Positions 48,209 through 59,318 are shown, numbered from the stretch's first letter. The stretch is DNA of 64,000 nucleotides from Chlamydia muridarum str. Nigg (GCF_000006685.1 NC_002620.2:639205-703204), one strand, 5' to 3'. The notes: a model not told the origin generated them from the sequence alone. Program-made: numbers and translations.

Positions 48209-51028
48209 TTAAAGCGATGCTATTTTATCCAAAATACTTTGCAACTCTTGACGGCTATTTCTTAGAGCGTCTTCTTTAGCTTGTACCAAGTTAGGATTAG
48301 CTCTAGTTCGGAAATCCTCGCTCGCTAATAGCTTAGACAAACTTTCTATACTATTCTCTAAACGAATTTTTTCTTTTTCTAGACGTGCATGCTCCTTAGC
48401 AAGATGTTCAGCAGGAAGAATTACCCCCACTTGAATTCCTTCCACAACCCCCAAACTAAAAATACAATCTTTTGGAGCTTCTGAAAGCTGTTCTATAGTT
48501 TTAATTCCTCCCAATGCACACATGATTGGAATACAAGCATCGAGCAATTCCTTTTTCTCTGAACTAATGATAAATGCTTGTAAAAGATCCCTAGGATCCA
48601 ATTGCATCTCTCCTCGAATATTACGAATCGTATAAACCAGCTTTTCCGCTATAGCAAATGATTCTCTTAATCCCTGAGGGAAAGACAGCTCTATAGGTTG
48701 AGGATATCCTGCAATCATACAGGCTTCAGACCGTAACATACTCACAGCATGTCCAGTAACAGCATCCCCTAATCCATCACCTACAACACCTAGTGTTGTT
48801 TTTATCTTTTGGAAAAGCGTCTCAGTAATATACGGAACAATGGGGTGTAATACTCCCAAAATATTAACCAATAAAGTCGCTAAAAGCTTGCGCTTAGTAG
48901 CTCGTTGTTCGTCATTACCCTGTTTTCCGAACAATGTGGGTTTGATGATTTCGAGATAAGTAGAGCACAAATCATTTTTAAAGAAGTCATAAGCTAAAGC
49001 AGCTATTTTATCGAAAGAATAACAGTTGTAGTGGCTATCTATAAGAGCTAATAGTTCATTAAACCTATCTAAAATATAAAAATCTTCTAATCCAAGAAGA
49101 TCCTTATTGACTCCTTCTTCTAAATCTCGACTTGTTAGCTCGGAAATATGTCCGAAAATAAACCGTGCGCCATTCCACAACTTATTAACGAAATTCTTAT
49201 ATTCTTCAAACAAACGATAATCGAGATCGATTTGCTCTCCGCGATTCGCACAGGAGCAAAGCGTAAAGCGCACAGCATCGGCACCATACATATCGATCAT
49301 CTCAATAGGATCAATAACATTACCTTTCGATTTAGAAAGTTTTTCCCATTTAGCAACTACATTTTTTGGAAGAGCTTTCCCTTTATCATACTCACGTTTC
49401 TGATCCCCAGAGACATAAGTCCATTCCCCATTGTCATCATACTGCTTATAGGACTTACCAAAAATCAATCCGTGTAAAAAGACATCAGCAAAAGGCTTGG
49501 TATCAACCATTGCAGAACACATCAATACCATCCGAGTAACCCAGAAAAAGAGAATATCATGTCCTGTTACTAAGACAGAGGTAGGATAAAACTTTCTTAA
49601 ATCCGCACTTTCTTCCGGCCAACCAAAACATGTCAAAGGCCATAATCCGGAAGAAAACCAGGTATCTAAAACATCAGGATCTTGATACCATGACTCAGGA
49701 TCCTGCGCTACCTCCTCAGGGACTCCATCTCCATCGAAACAAATCACATACTCTTCATCATGCTTATTATGCCAAACAGGAATACGATGTCCCCACCAAA
49801 GCTGCCGACTAATGCACCAGTCTTTGAGATTATTTACCCAAGTAAGGTAATTTCTAATGAATTCCGGAGGGAAAAGATTAATTTCTTTGCTATTTACAAA
49901 TTCTCTGAGAGATTCTCTGAATGAATCAACAGAAACAAACCATTGTTTTGAAAGGTAAGGTTCAATAATCGCTCCTGAACGATAAGAGACTCCTACTCGA
50001 GATGAATAGGCTTCCTTCCGAACAAACAAGCCTAAAGCCTCTAAAGAAGTGATAATATTCTCTCGAGCCGACTCTTTAGCTAAGCCTGTAAAAATCCCCC
50101 CATTCTCATTAATTTCTCCAGTTGGAGTCAAAATATTGATCATAGGAAGCCGATGATTCATCCCTGTCCGATAATCATCTTTATCATGAGCTGGGGTGAT
50201 CTTAACAGCTCCAGTTCCAAAAGACGCATCAACAGAAAAATCACCAATAATAGGGATTTCCCTATCTACAAAAGGAACAATTACCTTAGCTCCTATCAAA
50301 TGGCTATACCGTTCGTCTTCAGGAGAAACTGCAATCGCTGTGTCTCCTAACAGAGTTTCCGGACGTGTAGTAGCTACCGTAATAAACTCCTCAGAATTCA
50401 CAACTGGATATCGGATATAATACAACCATCCTTCTCGCTCCTCATACTCGACTTCATCATCTGCTAAAGCCGTTTGCAAAATAGGATCCCAGTTAACTAG
50501 ATAGTATCCCCTATAGATAACGCCTTTATCAAACAAAACTTTAAAAGCTTTTTTTACAGCACGATTGGCTTCAGGATCCATTGTAAACCGCTGCCTAGAC
50601 CAATCACAAGAACACCCTAGCTGACGAAGCTGCGAAAGAATGACATTTTGACTTTTCTCCTTCCACTCCCAAACATGTTTCAAAAATTCTTCTCTAGAAA
50701 AATCCGTTCGTCGTTTACCAAGCGAAGATCGCAGATGTCTTTCCACAACAGTTTGCGTAGCAATCCCTGCGTGATCAGTTCCTGGAACCCAGCAAACCTC
50801 AAATCCTTTCATACGCTTATAACGGATAAGCATGTCCTGCAATGTATTCACAAGAGCGTGGCCCATATGCAGGATCCCTGTAACATTGGGAGGAGGCATA
50901 ACTATCGAATACGCCGGTTTTTTACTATTAGCATCCGCTATAAACATCCCAGAGCGCTCCCAAAACGAATACACCCCAGACTCTGAACTTTTAGGGTCAT
51001 ACGCTTTAGGAAATTGATCTTCGTTCAT
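48209..51028 (-). CDS. valS: Valyl-tRNA synthetase
   Basis: A 939-residue class Ia synthetase. HIGH motif reads HMGH (residues 54-57) in [20 protein letters not shown] reads KLSKS near 560. The editing (CP1) domain lies between ([15 protein letters not shown]). The C-terminal anticodon-binding part and the coiled tRNA-binding arm with [23 protein letters not shown] are present. It charges tRNA-Val and hydrolyses misactivated Thr. The ATG is at 51028. In the leader a 7-bp hairpin (51071-51092) is visible but no T-box. It precedes pknD by 14 bp, so the two may share a transcript. Corresponds to CT302. Confidence 0.97.
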   Translation of the reverse strand: MNEDQFPKAYDPKSSESGVYSFWERSGMFIADANSKKPAYSIVMPPPNVTGILHMGHALVNTLQDMLIRYKRMKGFEVCWVPGTDHAGIATQTVVERHLRSSLGKRRTDFSREEFLKHVWEWKEKSQNVILSQLRQLGCSCDWSRQRFTMDPEANRAVKKAFKVLFDKGVIYRGYYLVNWDPILQTALADDEVEYEEREGWLYYIRYPVVNSEEFITVATTRPETLLGDTAIAVSPEDERYSHLIGAKVIVPFVDREIPIIGDFSVDASFGTGAVKITPAHDKDDYRTGMNHRLPMINILTPTGEINENGGIFTGLAKESARENIITSLEALGLFVRKEAYSSRVGVSYRSGAIIEPYLSKQWFVSVDSFRESLREFVNSKEINLFPPEFIRNYLTWVNNLKDWCISRQLWWGHRIPVWHNKHDEEYVICFDGDGVPEEVAQDPESWYQDPDVLDTWFSSGLWPLTCFGWPEESADLRKFYPTSVLVTGHDILFFWVTRMVLMCSAMVDTKPFADVFLHGLIFGKSYKQYDDNGEWTYVSGDQKREYDKGKALPKNVVAKWEKLSKSKGNVIDPIEMIDMYGADAVRFTLCSCANRGEQIDLDYRLFEEYKNFVNKLWNGARFIFGHISELTSRDLEEGVNKDLLGLEDFYILDRFNELLALIDSHYNCYSFDKIAALAYDFFKNDLCSTYLEIIKPTLFGKQGNDEQRATKRKLLATLLVNILGVLHPIVPYITETLFQKIKTTLGVVGDGLGDAVTGHAVSMLRSEACMIAGYPQPIELSFPQGLRESFAIAEKLVYTIRNIRGEMQLDPRDLLQAFIISSEKKELLDACIPIMCALGGIKTIEQLSEAPKDCIFSLGVVEGIQVGVILPAEHLAKEHARLEKEKIRLENSIESLSKLLASEDFRTRANPNLVQAKEDALRNSRQELQSILDKIASL

Positions 51029-51158
51029 GCCTTATTCCATTTATTTTGACTGTTAACAAGTCTCCGGTTTCTCAAAACATCTGAATTTTGAGTAAAGGGG
51101 TACTTTAACGGAAAACATATTGCCTTTAGAGGTTGATTATGATCAAGCGGGAGGTGCC

Positions 51159-51695
51159 TTAAGAGACTTGACCAAAAGCCTTCAATGAAATTACTTCCAT
51201 CCACAAATGATGGCTTCGACTAAGAATCTCTTTATCATCTTTCGTCAAAGAAACCTTATAAGAAATAATACCTTGCCGATCCTGATAATCGCTATCTTTT
51301 AAAACATATACCTGATAGCCAGAAAGATATTGTACATCGTAAGAGAATTTTTCGGCTTCGCCATTGCCATAATATACCCATACGTGAAGAACCATGGGGA
51401 GAGAATTTCTAAAACATAAAGGCAGCCCCCAAGTAACAACTAGTTGCTGCCCTACAGATTCTACAACACATCCCCGATCTATACCGAGATGAGCCGCTGC
51501 CGTGTGCTCCTCATCGATAAATTCTAAAAATGAAGAGAGTGCAGGCCGCGAACATCCTTCTAAGCATATAGCCAAGAACGTCGCTGCCAAACACTTAAAA
51601 CAATAACAGCGCAAAAACGAAAGCAAATAACGCAAAAGACTCAACAATCCCAATCGAAGCAAATGATTTACCGTATATCGCTGAGGAACGCGCAT
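51159..51695 (-). CDS. Predicted lipoprotein behind the V-ATPase operon (CT303-like)
   Basis: Up to about 178 residues from ATG 51695; the start is uncertain because this ATG lies inside atpK (101-bp overlap) and many TTG codons follow. The N-terminal part is hydrophobic (LLSLLRYLLSF, LAATFLAICLEGC) and a lipobox-like LEGC suggests a lipoprotein. The mature part is beta-rich and soluble (VVESVGQQLVVTWGLPL, VLHVWVYYGNGEAEKFSYDVQYLSGYQVYVL). No family is recognised. It follows atpK on the same strand and overlaps it, so it is probably the last gene of the V-ATPase transcript. Corresponds to CT303. Confidence 0.65.
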   Translation of the reverse strand: MRVPQRYTVNHLLRLGLLSLLRYLLSFLRCYCFKCLAATFLAICLEGCSRPALSSFLEFIDEEHTAAAHLGIDRGCVVESVGQQLVVTWGLPLCFRNSLPMVLHVWVYYGNGEAEKFSYDVQYLSGYQVYVLKDSDYQDRQGIISYKVSLTKDDKEILSRSHHLWMEVISLKAFGQVS

Positions 51696-52020
51696 AAGCT
51701 TGAATAGCACTCACACAACACTTCCCTTGCATAAGAGCTGAAAGTAGCAATGCAGATCCTACAGCTATACCCATTACGATACCACTGACAGCAGAGACTT
51801 TTCCATCTTTAATTGCATCGTTTAGCAATAACATAAAAATCAATCCGTAAATAGATTGAGATGAGGGCATTGCAGACAAACCAATTATCTTTCCGTGTCC
51901 TTCATCGATTCGAGACATTACTGCATGAGAAGCAACCCCTGCCATTCCACATCCAATAGCACTACCAATCATTGCCAAGGCCATAGCTAATACAGGCCCC
52001 ACTACTGATACATCTATCAT
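51595..52020 (-). CDS. atpK: V-type ATPase proteolipid subunit K
   Basis: A 141-residue four-helix membrane subunit of the rotor ring. Two hairpins: residues 7-30 / 48-68 and 78-100 / 120-141. The ion-binding carboxylate is Glu127 (GIVESFALF). Other ligands fit the Na+ site of Enterococcus NtpK: Ser54-Gln55 (PSSQSIYG) at the place of Thr64-Gln65 and Gln98 (LMQGK) at the place of Gln110, with the same spacing of 29 between Gln and Glu. GGA-rich packing (GSAIGCGMAGVAS) lines the first helix. GGTAAAGGAAAG precedes the ATG. Corresponds to CT304. Confidence 0.92.
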   Translation of the reverse strand: MIDVSVVGPVLAMALAMIGSAIGCGMAGVASHAVMSRIDEGHGKIIGLSAMPSSQSIYGLIFMLLLNDAIKDGKVSAVSGIVMGIAVGSALLLSALMQGKCCVSAIQAYARSSAIYGKSFASIGIVESFALFAFVFALLLF

Positions 52021-52082
52021 ATCTTTCCTTTACCTAGATCATTCCTATTTTATTCAACAAAGCACACATAAAACTCTTTGTA

Positions 52083-54032
52083 TCAAATATTTTGAGACTT
52101 TTGACAAATTACCCTTTTCAATGGGTGCAAAAGTCTTCCACCGCCATCAAAGCTATAGTGATACCATTCTATAAAATTAAGACGGAGACCATGTATCACA
52201 CCTCCCATAATGGAAAGTGCAATATTTACTGTATGCCCAAAGATAATTATCAAGACCCCTACTGCGGGGGAAAATCTTTCGCTCATTACCATGACAGTGT
52301 TCCCCACCATAGCTCCTGCTAAACTAAGAGCATACAGTCGTAAATAGGACAAAACATCTGAAAACACTTGAATAACAGCTGTTACCTCATCCAGGCCTCG
52401 TAATCCTCTCTGGATAATTCCGCCTAAAACAGCTATGCCTAAGCCTATAAATGTTACATAATATCCTACTTGCCCCCCTAATTCATAAGGAACGTGTAAG
52501 GCATAATGAATCAGAGAAACGGCTTGTAAATAGATAGGCAGATACATATACGCTCCGCACATGAAAACTACCCAGCCTATAGAAGAATACCTTTGTCTAC
52601 AGTAGCGCAACATCCCTAAAGACAAATGAACTACCCCTACCAACAAAGCTATTTCCATTAGAATATTATCTGTAAATTTATCATAAACAACAGCTTTGTA
52701 TACAGAATCTCCACTGCTAGTCCCTTGAGCCAAAAGAAACTCTTTAGGAGTTTTTTTATCCTTGAGCACAGGATAATCATGCACCAATTCTTTATAGCCT
52801 TTGGGGCGCTCCTTCAGGTAGTACTCAGCTTTCTTCATAGCAAGAAAATGCGTCAACGAATATTCCCGAAAAGGACTTGTATAGCTGACCGACACGCCAA
52901 AGAAGGATGTTGTAGCCCCACCCCAGCAAACGCATCCACCCCCTAATATCATAAACATTTTCAGAAAACGTTTTAATGCCAGAGAATGCTTTACCTGCTT
53001 CCGAGCTTTGAAAGACAAGAATAATGAAGTTGCTAAAAATATTAAACCGTACCCTGCATCATTAATAATCATTGAGAAGAATACGAAAAAGGATAAAAAG
53101 ACCCATAAGGAAGGATCCTTATCTGTGGATGCGGGGGTATCATAAATATTGACCAAAGATTCCCCTAAAGCTCCCAGTCCATGGTTCTCTAAATATGTAG
53201 GGATTACTTCATCTGGATCGGGTTGCACCCGTTCTAAATAAACTCCTAAACTATTACAAAGCTTTTCTACTTCAGTCAAACGATCGACAATAACCCAACC
53301 CAAAGCACTAAACACTTTGTCATCGAATAAATCTTCTGTACTAGCTTCTGCATGCTGTAAAGTTTGCTCATTACATTGCTCACATAAAGCTTCTAATAAT
53401 TCTTCTCGATAAGCATATAACTCACAAACACGAGCTTTCTTTTTACGCAAAAGGGTTTGAAGATGTTCTTCTTCTTCTCGCAATTCTCCAACAGAACGAG
53501 GAGCTTCTATTTCTGTAAAAATATCTTTGGATAGAGAGACAACCCCAATAACAACATAGTAATCATAGTTGTATGCTGTTGCTAGATAGAAAACATTCTC
53601 TTCCTCAACCTCTAAAGGAGCTCCTTCTATATGTTTTTTATAGAAAAATCGAACAGATAAACCTGTTTTCAACGTTAATTCACGAATTTCCTCAGAGGAG
53701 AAATTCCCTAGAGGTTTAACGCGAAAAATTTCTTTACTCAAGGCCTTTAAAGAATCTGTAATCGTTGTAATTTCATGATTAAGATCAAAAATTTCCTGAA
53801 GAAGCTGTTCTGTTGTCAGATATCCAGATTTGACTAACACTAAATCTGATGGCGAATATTTATTCGTTAACAAATTGAGTGTTTTTAACCCTTCAGAAAT
53901 CCTACGAACATTTTCTGAATCCTTGAGTTTGTTTTTTGCCAAAAATTCGACAGCTCCAAGCTCTCGGCACGCAGAGAAAAATTCAGACTTTTTACGTCCA
54001 ATAAATAAGTATTTATCCACGTTTATGCGCAT
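52083..54032 (-). CDS. atpI: V-type ATPase membrane subunit I (a-subunit)
   Basis: A 649-residue stator subunit. The N-terminal half (1-300) is hydrophilic with coiled-coil segments (REEEEHLQTLLRKKKARVCEL) and links to the peripheral stalk. The C-terminal half has seven to eight membrane helices, including the family segments PSLWVFLSFFVFFSMIINDAGYG, DVLSYLRLYALSLAGAMVG with the channel arginine, and GHTVNIALSIMGGVIHGLRLNFIEWY. It provides the two half-channels opposite the K ring. It follows atpD by 5 bp. Corresponds to CT305. Confidence 0.95.
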   Translation of the reverse strand: MRINVDKYLFIGRKKSEFFSACRELGAVEFLAKNKLKDSENVRRISEGLKTLNLLTNKYSPSDLVLVKSGYLTTEQLLQEIFDLNHEITTITDSLKALSKEIFRVKPLGNFSSEEIRELTLKTGLSVRFFYKKHIEGAPLEVEEENVFYLATAYNYDYYVVIGVVSLSKDIFTEIEAPRSVGELREEEEHLQTLLRKKKARVCELYAYREELLEALCEQCNEQTLQHAEASTEDLFDDKVFSALGWVIVDRLTEVEKLCNSLGVYLERVQPDPDEVIPTYLENHGLGALGESLVNIYDTPASTDKDPSLWVFLSFFVFFSMIINDAGYGLIFLATSLFLSFKARKQVKHSLALKRFLKMFMILGGGCVCWGGATTSFFGVSVSYTSPFREYSLTHFLAMKKAEYYLKERPKGYKELVHDYPVLKDKKTPKEFLLAQGTSSGDSVYKAVVYDKFTDNILMEIALLVGVVHLSLGMLRYCRQRYSSIGWVVFMCGAYMYLPIYLQAVSLIHYALHVPYELGGQVGYYVTFIGLGIAVLGGIIQRGLRGLDEVTAVIQVFSDVLSYLRLYALSLAGAMVGNTVMVMSERFSPAVGVLIIIFGHTVNIALSIMGGVIHGLRLNFIEWYHYSFDGGGRLLHPLKRVICQKSQNI

Positions 54033-54037
54033 GCAGA

Positions 54038-54649
54038 CTACTCCTTATGCTGCTGAATTTTTTTCTTAGCCATTTTCATCTGACCCACATCGGTAATACT
54101 CCGATCACTTAAGAAAATAGCTATCTTTTTAATCGTTTGCGAAGTTGTCGGTATTAATTTTTTTTCAAAAAGATTAACCCGAATGGAGACACGACGAAGC
54201 TCTTCTTCCAAAAGACGCAGTCTCTCTTGAGCATTTTCAGCATAAATTTTACTCAGAACATACTCTTTTGCGGATGCAATTAAAGAATCTATCCAAATAG
54301 GGGTATCCAGCAAAGAATATTCTAGAGAAGTCAGTACAACGCGCTTCAACAAAGGAACTTCCACTCCAGCGATATTCTCAACATCCTTTTCAAAAATATC
54401 GATAGAAAAACATTGCTCAACAGCATCCGTATAGAGGGGGATGCTGAAAAGTTCTGCAAAAGCATGCATCCTATCTCGAGCCTGTTCATTAGCTGCCATA
54501 CTTTCTGCTGCGGAACGCATTGCAGATTGTACTTCAGCCTGCAATAAAGCCTTCTTCAACTTCAATGTAGGAAGATACATCCCCAATAGATTAAGCTTTT
54601 GTTTCTCAGCTCGATAAGAATTTTTCGTTAATTTTATTTGTGAAGACAT
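54038..54649 (-). CDS. atpD: V-type ATPase central-stalk subunit D
   Basis: A 203-residue subunit from ATG 54649 (an in-frame TTG at 54661 is the only alternative). N- and C-terminal antiparallel helices ([18 protein letters not shown] and [26 protein letters not shown]) form the rotor shaft, as in NtpD. It overlaps the atpB stop by 16 bp, so it is coupled to it. A partner subunit F is expected in this rotor but is not found in the operon. Corresponds to CT306. Confidence 0.93.
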   Translation of the reverse strand: MSSQIKLTKNSYRAEKQKLNLLGMYLPTLKLKKALLQAEVQSAMRSAAESMAANEQARDRMHAFAELFSIPLYTDAVEQCFSIDIFEKDVENIAGVEVPLLKRVVLTSLEYSLLDTPIWIDSLIASAKEYVLSKIYAENAQERLRLLEEELRRVSIRVNLFEKKLIPTTSQTIKKIAIFLSDRSITDVGQMKMAKKKIQQHKE

Positions 54650-55950
54650 GCTTTCGGCCAATATTTCTGAATCAACTGCTCTTTAATTCCAACTTCCTCA
54701 GAATGAAAACTTTGTGCCAAAATTTTCCATCCGATATCTAAAGCTTCTTCAAGAGGAATATTCACCTCCAGACTCATTAATCGCGTCTCAAACAGCTCTG
54801 CAAAAGCTAATAATTTTTTATCCCAATTGGAAAGTTTGAAACCCATGGACATCCGTTCTGCAGACTTTCTAGAGTCCGCGTAAAGACGAATCAGCGCATT
54901 TGCTAAATCCCCATGATCTTCTCGAGTCCTTTTACCAATGACTAGTTGTTTCAACCGAGATAACGACCCAAAAGGATCTATTCGATTATCTTTCAGATAA
55001 AACTGTCCTTCTGTAATGAAGCCTGTATTATCAGGAACTGGGTGCGTGATATCATCCCCTGGCATCGTAGTCACACTAATCAAAGTAATGGATCCACCTT
55101 GCGCTATATCTACAGCTTTCTCATAACGTACAGCAAGATCAGAATACAAAGATCCTGGATACCCCCTGTTTGCTGGAATTTGATCCATTGTGATAGCGAT
55201 CTCTTTCAAGGCATCAGCAAAAGCTGTCATATCTGTTAACAAAACCAGAACATTTTTCTTTTGCTCTAAAGCAAAACGCTCAGCACAAGCTAAAGCCATA
55301 TCAGGAATTAACACACATTCAACTGGGGCATCTACAGCTTTATGAATGAACATAACGCATTTATCAGCGAATCCTAAACGTTGAGATTCTTCGACAAAAA
55401 AGCTGTAATCAACAAACGTTAATCCCATCCCTCCAATGATTACAATATCTGCATCTGTTTGAGCGGCAATACGCATTAACAATGCGTTATGATTTTCTCC
55501 TGAAGAAGAAAAAATAGGAATCTTTTGGGACTTCACTAAACAATTGAACATATCAATCATTGGTATGTTCGTGCGTACCATTTCTCTTGGAACAATCCGA
55601 CAAACAGGATTAAAAGAAGGAGTTGTAATAGGTATCGGCTCTCCAAAACAAATCTCTTCATTGTCAATAGGTTTCCCTGTACCATTGAAACGTCTTCCTA
55701 ATAGAGAATCCCCGTATACAACCTCCATAGGTCTTCCCAAAAAGACTACTTTGTCTCCTGTCGACAATCCAGAAGTGCCTCCAAACACTTGTAGAGTCAC
55801 TTTCTTCGCATCGAAACGCAAAACAGAAGCATAAGACGAGCGCCCATCAGCTCGCTCAATCTGCACTAATTCACCTAAAGAGGCTCCTTCGGCCTCTACA
55901 GTAATCAAGTTCCCCTTGATATCCGTAATTCTTGTATATATTGTTTGCAT
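54634..55950 (-). CDS. atpB: V-type ATPase subunit B
   Basis: A 438-residue non-catalytic B subunit: beta-barrel (1-75), nucleotide-binding core lacking a Walker A lysine ([15 protein letters not shown] at the P-loop position), the conserved [27 protein letters not shown] and [23 protein letters not shown] segments, and the C-terminal helical domain. It alternates with subunit A in the A3B3 head. It lies 2 bp after atpA. Corresponds to CT307. Confidence 0.96.
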   Translation of the reverse strand: MQTIYTRITDIKGNLITVEAEGASLGELVQIERADGRSSYASVLRFDAKKVTLQVFGGTSGLSTGDKVVFLGRPMEVVYGDSLLGRRFNGTGKPIDNEEICFGEPIPITTPSFNPVCRIVPREMVRTNIPMIDMFNCLVKSQKIPIFSSSGENHNALLMRIAAQTDADIVIIGGMGLTFVDYSFFVEESQRLGFADKCVMFIHKAVDAPVECVLIPDMALACAERFALEQKKNVLVLLTDMTAFADALKEIAITMDQIPANRGYPGSLYSDLAVRYEKAVDIAQGGSITLISVTTMPGDDITHPVPDNTGFITEGQFYLKDNRIDPFGSLSRLKQLVIGKRTREDHGDLANALIRLYADSRKSAERMSMGFKLSNWDKKLLAFAELFETRLMSLEVNIPLEEALDIGWKILAQSFHSEEVGIKEQLIQKYWPKACLHK

Positions 55951-55952
55951 AC

Positions 55953-57728
55953 CTACGCCGTCTGCACCATTTTGCTTTCTAATAGTTTATAGATCACTTC
56001 TAGCCCCTTCTGATAGTCTTCAGAAAGGAATTTTTGACCATTCAGCGTTTTAATTTTACTTTGAAGCTCTAAAAAGAAACTCCGAGCATTATCTGGACAA
56101 TCAAAACAGAATCTAGAGCTAAAAATATGACTCATTAAAGAAAAAAGCTCTATTTGACGATCAAAAGGACAATAACAGTCCTCTGCATCGAAAGCGTTTT
56201 GCTGTAAGTAACAGAAATCATACAACTCTGATTTCAAAAAGATTTCTATATCTTCCATAGAAATCCCTTCTTCCCCAACAACTTCTATTCGCTTACCAAT
56301 TTCTGCTCCTTCTTCTAAGAAACGAGAAGCTTTTTTAACGGAATCTCCCCATCCTGGAACTTTTTTCTCTAAAATCTCCGCCACAGAATCCAAGTACTTA
56401 GACCATGAAATCATCGGATCAATAGAAGGATACCGTCTAGCATCTGCTCTAGCCTTAGAAAGCCCACAGAAAGCCCCAACAACAGATAAAGTTGCTTGTG
56501 TAACAGGCTCTTCAAAATTTCCTCCTGCGGGAGAAACCGCTCCACAGATAGTCAAGGAGCCTTCCGATCCATCTTTCATTTTCACAGCCCCGCCTCGCTC
56601 ATAAAAAGCTGCTATTCGAGACGCCAAATAGGCTGGGAAAGCTTCTTCTCCAGGGATTTCTTCTAATCGCCCTGAAATTTCCCTTAAAGCTTGAGCCCAT
56701 CTAGATGTCGAGTCAGCCAATAACAAAACATGCAACCCCATTTGACGGTAATATTCTGCTATAGTAATACCCAAATAAATGGAGGACTCTCTAGCTGCTA
56801 CAGGCATGGAAGATGTATTACAAATAATACAGGTCCTATGCATCAAAGACTGCCCCGTATGAGGATCTGTCAAATGCGGGAACTCCTGAAGAATTTCTAC
56901 AACCTCTCCAGCTCGCTCTCCACAAGCACACAAAACTACGATATCTACAGCTGCATACTTAGATAAATGGTGCTGTAAAACGGTCTTTCCTGCACCAAAA
57001 GGCCCTGGAGTACAAAAAGTTCCTCCCTTTAAGACGGGGATCTGAGTATCTAATACTCGTAACCCAACATCCATAATTTCATGAGACGGTACCTTTTCCC
57101 CTTCTAAAAAAGCCTGTTTAATGGGCCATTTCTGAACCATTGTAAATTCAAGCTCGGCTCCTGAAGCAGTACGTCCTTTAGCAATAACGGTATCAACAGT
57201 GTAATCTCCTGAAGAAATGACCCAAGTGATAGTCACTTCCTCAAAACAAGAGAAAGGAACCATGATTTTATGATCAAACCGCCCTTCCTTTACTGTACCA
57301 AGCACATCTCCCCGAGATAGAACATCCCCGACAGAAGCCTTTTGCGTATAAGCCCATACAGTTTCCCGACAAATGGCATTAACATACTCCCCTCTTTTCA
57401 AGAACAAGCTTGTATCTGCCAATACCTCTAAGCGATTCTGAAGTCCGTCAAAAATACCTTGCAATAGACCGGGCCCAAGTTCCGCTTCTAATAAATGCCC
57501 GGAAAAAGTTACCAAAGCGCCTCGAGAAATTCCTTGAGTTTCCTCAAAAACTTGGACTTTAACCTCATCTCCCACAACTTCTATAATTTCCGCTTTCAAC
57601 CAAGTATCATCCACGCTGACATAGGCCACTTCTCCTTGACGCACATGCCCATCAAAATGCACCCGCAATAAATTTCCGTAAGCTTCTACGACATAGCCCT
57701 GCGTCGTTTGTTTTGAAGTTGCTACCAT
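55953..57728 (-). CDS. atpA: V-type ATPase catalytic subunit A
   Basis: A 591-residue catalytic subunit. N-terminal barrel (1-80), the A-subunit-specific bulge domain (about 110-190), P-loop [11 protein letters not shown] near 235-245 (the A/V-type variant of Walker A), [27 protein letters not shown] and [13 protein letters not shown]. Corresponds to CT308. It overlaps the DUF2764 gene by 7 bp. In chlamydiae the enzyme may run either as an ATP-driven ion pump or as a synthase; sequence does not settle it. Confidence 0.97.
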   Translation of the reverse strand: MVATSKQTTQGYVVEAYGNLLRVHFDGHVRQGEVAYVSVDDTWLKAEIIEVVGDEVKVQVFEETQGISRGALVTFSGHLLEAELGPGLLQGIFDGLQNRLEVLADTSLFLKRGEYVNAICRETVWAYTQKASVGDVLSRGDVLGTVKEGRFDHKIMVPFSCFEEVTITWVISSGDYTVDTVIAKGRTASGAELEFTMVQKWPIKQAFLEGEKVPSHEIMDVGLRVLDTQIPVLKGGTFCTPGPFGAGKTVLQHHLSKYAAVDIVVLCACGERAGEVVEILQEFPHLTDPHTGQSLMHRTCIICNTSSMPVAARESSIYLGITIAEYYRQMGLHVLLLADSTSRWAQALREISGRLEEIPGEEAFPAYLASRIAAFYERGGAVKMKDGSEGSLTICGAVSPAGGNFEEPVTQATLSVVGAFCGLSKARADARRYPSIDPMISWSKYLDSVAEILEKKVPGWGDSVKKASRFLEEGAEIGKRIEVVGEEGISMEDIEIFLKSELYDFCYLQQNAFDAEDCYCPFDRQIELFSLMSHIFSSRFCFDCPDNARSFFLELQSKIKTLNGQKFLSEDYQKGLEVIYKLLESKMVQTA

Positions 57729-58522
57729 TTGATTCCTTTCTCCATCAAATTAATCAGTTCTTTCCCTTTTTGAACGCTCACATAGCTATTACGAATAGCC
57801 ATTAAATAGGTAGTTACACGAGAAAGAATTGCATCTGCGTTAAAGTATTTGTCTCGTGACATCTCTTCCACTTTGTGAAACTCGTAGAGGGAGAGAGTCT
57901 GATTTAACATGTGCGGAAGACGCCCGTAATCTCCTAAAACATCTTTCAACTCAAAAAATTCATCCGGAAGTTCGTAATTGGGAGAATCTTTTTGCATCAA
58001 CACATGCAAAACAACAGGATTCGAACTATCTTCATCCCGAAGGACAAAAGAGACATCTTTCTGCATTACTCTAGCTCGAAAGCCCGCTAAAATAATGCGT
58101 AAATCTTGCTTAAAGCGAAAATAGGTTCTAAGAAATTCTGAAGGATAACTTTGATAATGATCTAGAAAACTCCTAACTAGCTCTGAAAAATTAGCCAAAC
58201 GTTCTTGAGAAGTTTTATATCGCAATAAAAAGTCTTTAAAAAAGTCTTCAAATTCCCATTCATCTGACCACATCTGCAGTCGCAATAAAGTTTCTACATT
58301 ATTGTTTGTGACAGTCCCAAAGGAAAACGGAACGGGCTTACCAGACCAGAAAAAAGCAAAATTCTCTAAATCAAAAAAACGAAGCAGCACCACATAGGAT
58401 TTCCAATCCTGCTCTGTAAAGTTCAGAGATAATAGATCGTTGATTTCTTGGAATAAATAAAGAGGGGGGGATTCTGGTTGTTGAGGAGAAAGAAAGGAAG
58501 ATAAAAAATAATATTGATTCAT
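57722..58522 (-). CDS. V-ATPase-operon DUF2764 protein, probable C-subunit equivalent (CT309-like)
   Basis: A 266-residue mainly helical soluble protein from ATG 58522; the upstream extension to 58543 is rejected. It matches the DUF2764 family I know from V-ATPase operons of spirochaetes, Bacteroidetes and chlamydiae, always between atpE and atpA. The opening YYFLSSFLSPQQP is typical. Archaeal and Thermus operons have the C (AC39-like) subunit at this place, so it probably is the socket that connects the central stalk to the ring; this is inference. It overlaps atpA by 7 bp. A terminator hairpin lies about 80 nt upstream, between it and atpE. Corresponds to CT309. Confidence 0.82.
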   Translation of the reverse strand: MNQYYFLSSFLSPQQPESPPLYLFQEINDLLSLNFTEQDWKSYVVLLRFFDLENFAFFWSGKPVPFSFGTVTNNNVETLLRLQMWSDEWEFEDFFKDFLLRYKTSQERLANFSELVRSFLDHYQSYPSEFLRTYFRFKQDLRIILAGFRARVMQKDVSFVLRDEDSSNPVVLHVLMQKDSPNYELPDEFFELKDVLGDYGRLPHMLNQTLSLYEFHKVEEMSRDKYFNADAILSRVTTYLMAIRNSYVSVQKGKELINLMEKGIKW

Positions 58523-58603
58523 AACGCACTCTTGCAACCTCAACTAAGAAATTCCCTGGATTAACTTTTCCAGAGACCAGTCTTCTTTTCTCAATGCATA
58601 TAA

Positions 58604-58630
58604 AAAAGCTCCGAAAATACCGGAGCTTTT
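58604..58630 (-). terminator. Strong Rho-independent terminator inside the V-ATPase operon
   Basis: Minus-strand RNA: AAAAGCTCCG (58630-58621), 7-nt loop, CGGAGCTTTT (58613-58604), then two more T: a 10-bp GC-centred stem with a U6 tract. It lies 62 nt after the atpE stop and about 80 nt before the start of the next operon gene. Confidence 0.8.
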
Positions 58631-58691
58631 ATTATCAACGAGTATTCCCTAACAACGATTCAAATAACATAGCTCCTCAACGCAAAGATTT

Positions 58692-59318
58692 CTAACAAGA
58701 CTGAAAAATCATTTCTCGAAAATCTTTTTGCAAAAATCTAGTCAATAAATCCAATAAAGCTTCTGAGCTAATATCTAAAACCCAATTGCGCTCTTCCACT
58801 TTCAATTGCGCTCCACCAGAGAATTTTCCAATTACCACTCCCTTATCTTTGAGCTTAGACGTAATCTCCTTCCCTAAAGCTTCATTAACAGCTCGAGCCG
58901 ATACATGCTTTCCTATACATGCAGAAAGATTCCCTGAAATCCCCTGTGTTTCAACAGTCTGCACCAAAGCTTGTACAAACTTAGCGCTTACTCCAGGATC
59001 GGTAGTAACCCCATCCAACCACTCTACTAAGGACTCTTTGAAAATCTTCGTTTCCACAGCTTGCTTTAAATTTTCTAGAGAACGCTTACCAGCCTGAACT
59101 AGAGCAGCCTCTCCTTTTTTTAAGGTTTGGCTAGCAGTTTCTTCCGCAGAGCGAATGATCCTTTGCGCTTCTTCTTTTGCTTCTTCCACAATACGTTTTG
59201 CTTGCTCTCTTGCATTATGGACAATAGAACCAGCCTCTTCCTCAGCGGGTTTTAAAGTCTCCTCTCGCAAAGTATCACATATTTGCTTCAATTTATCCTG
59301 AGCGCTGAGATCTGCCAT
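58692..59318 (-). CDS. atpE: V-type ATPase peripheral-stalk subunit E
   Basis: A 208-residue subunit. The N-terminal half (1-85) is a long charged helix with Ala/Glu-rich repeats ([21 protein letters not shown]), as expected for the stalk coiled coil. The C-terminal half is the globular E domain ([37 protein letters not shown]). No gene for the partner G/H subunit is seen. It is the first gene of the operon, divergent from the secreted CT311-like gene; a 9-bp inverted repeat (59364-59400) sits between them. Corresponds to CT310. Confidence 0.93.
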   Translation of the reverse strand: MADLSAQDKLKQICDTLREETLKPAEEEAGSIVHNAREQAKRIVEEAKEEAQRIIRSAEETASQTLKKGEAALVQAGKRSLENLKQAVETKIFKESLVEWLDGVTTDPGVSAKFVQALVQTVETQGISGNLSACIGKHVSARAVNEALGKEITSKLKDKGVVIGKFSGGAQLKVEERNWVLDISSEALLDLLTRFLQKDFREMIFQSC

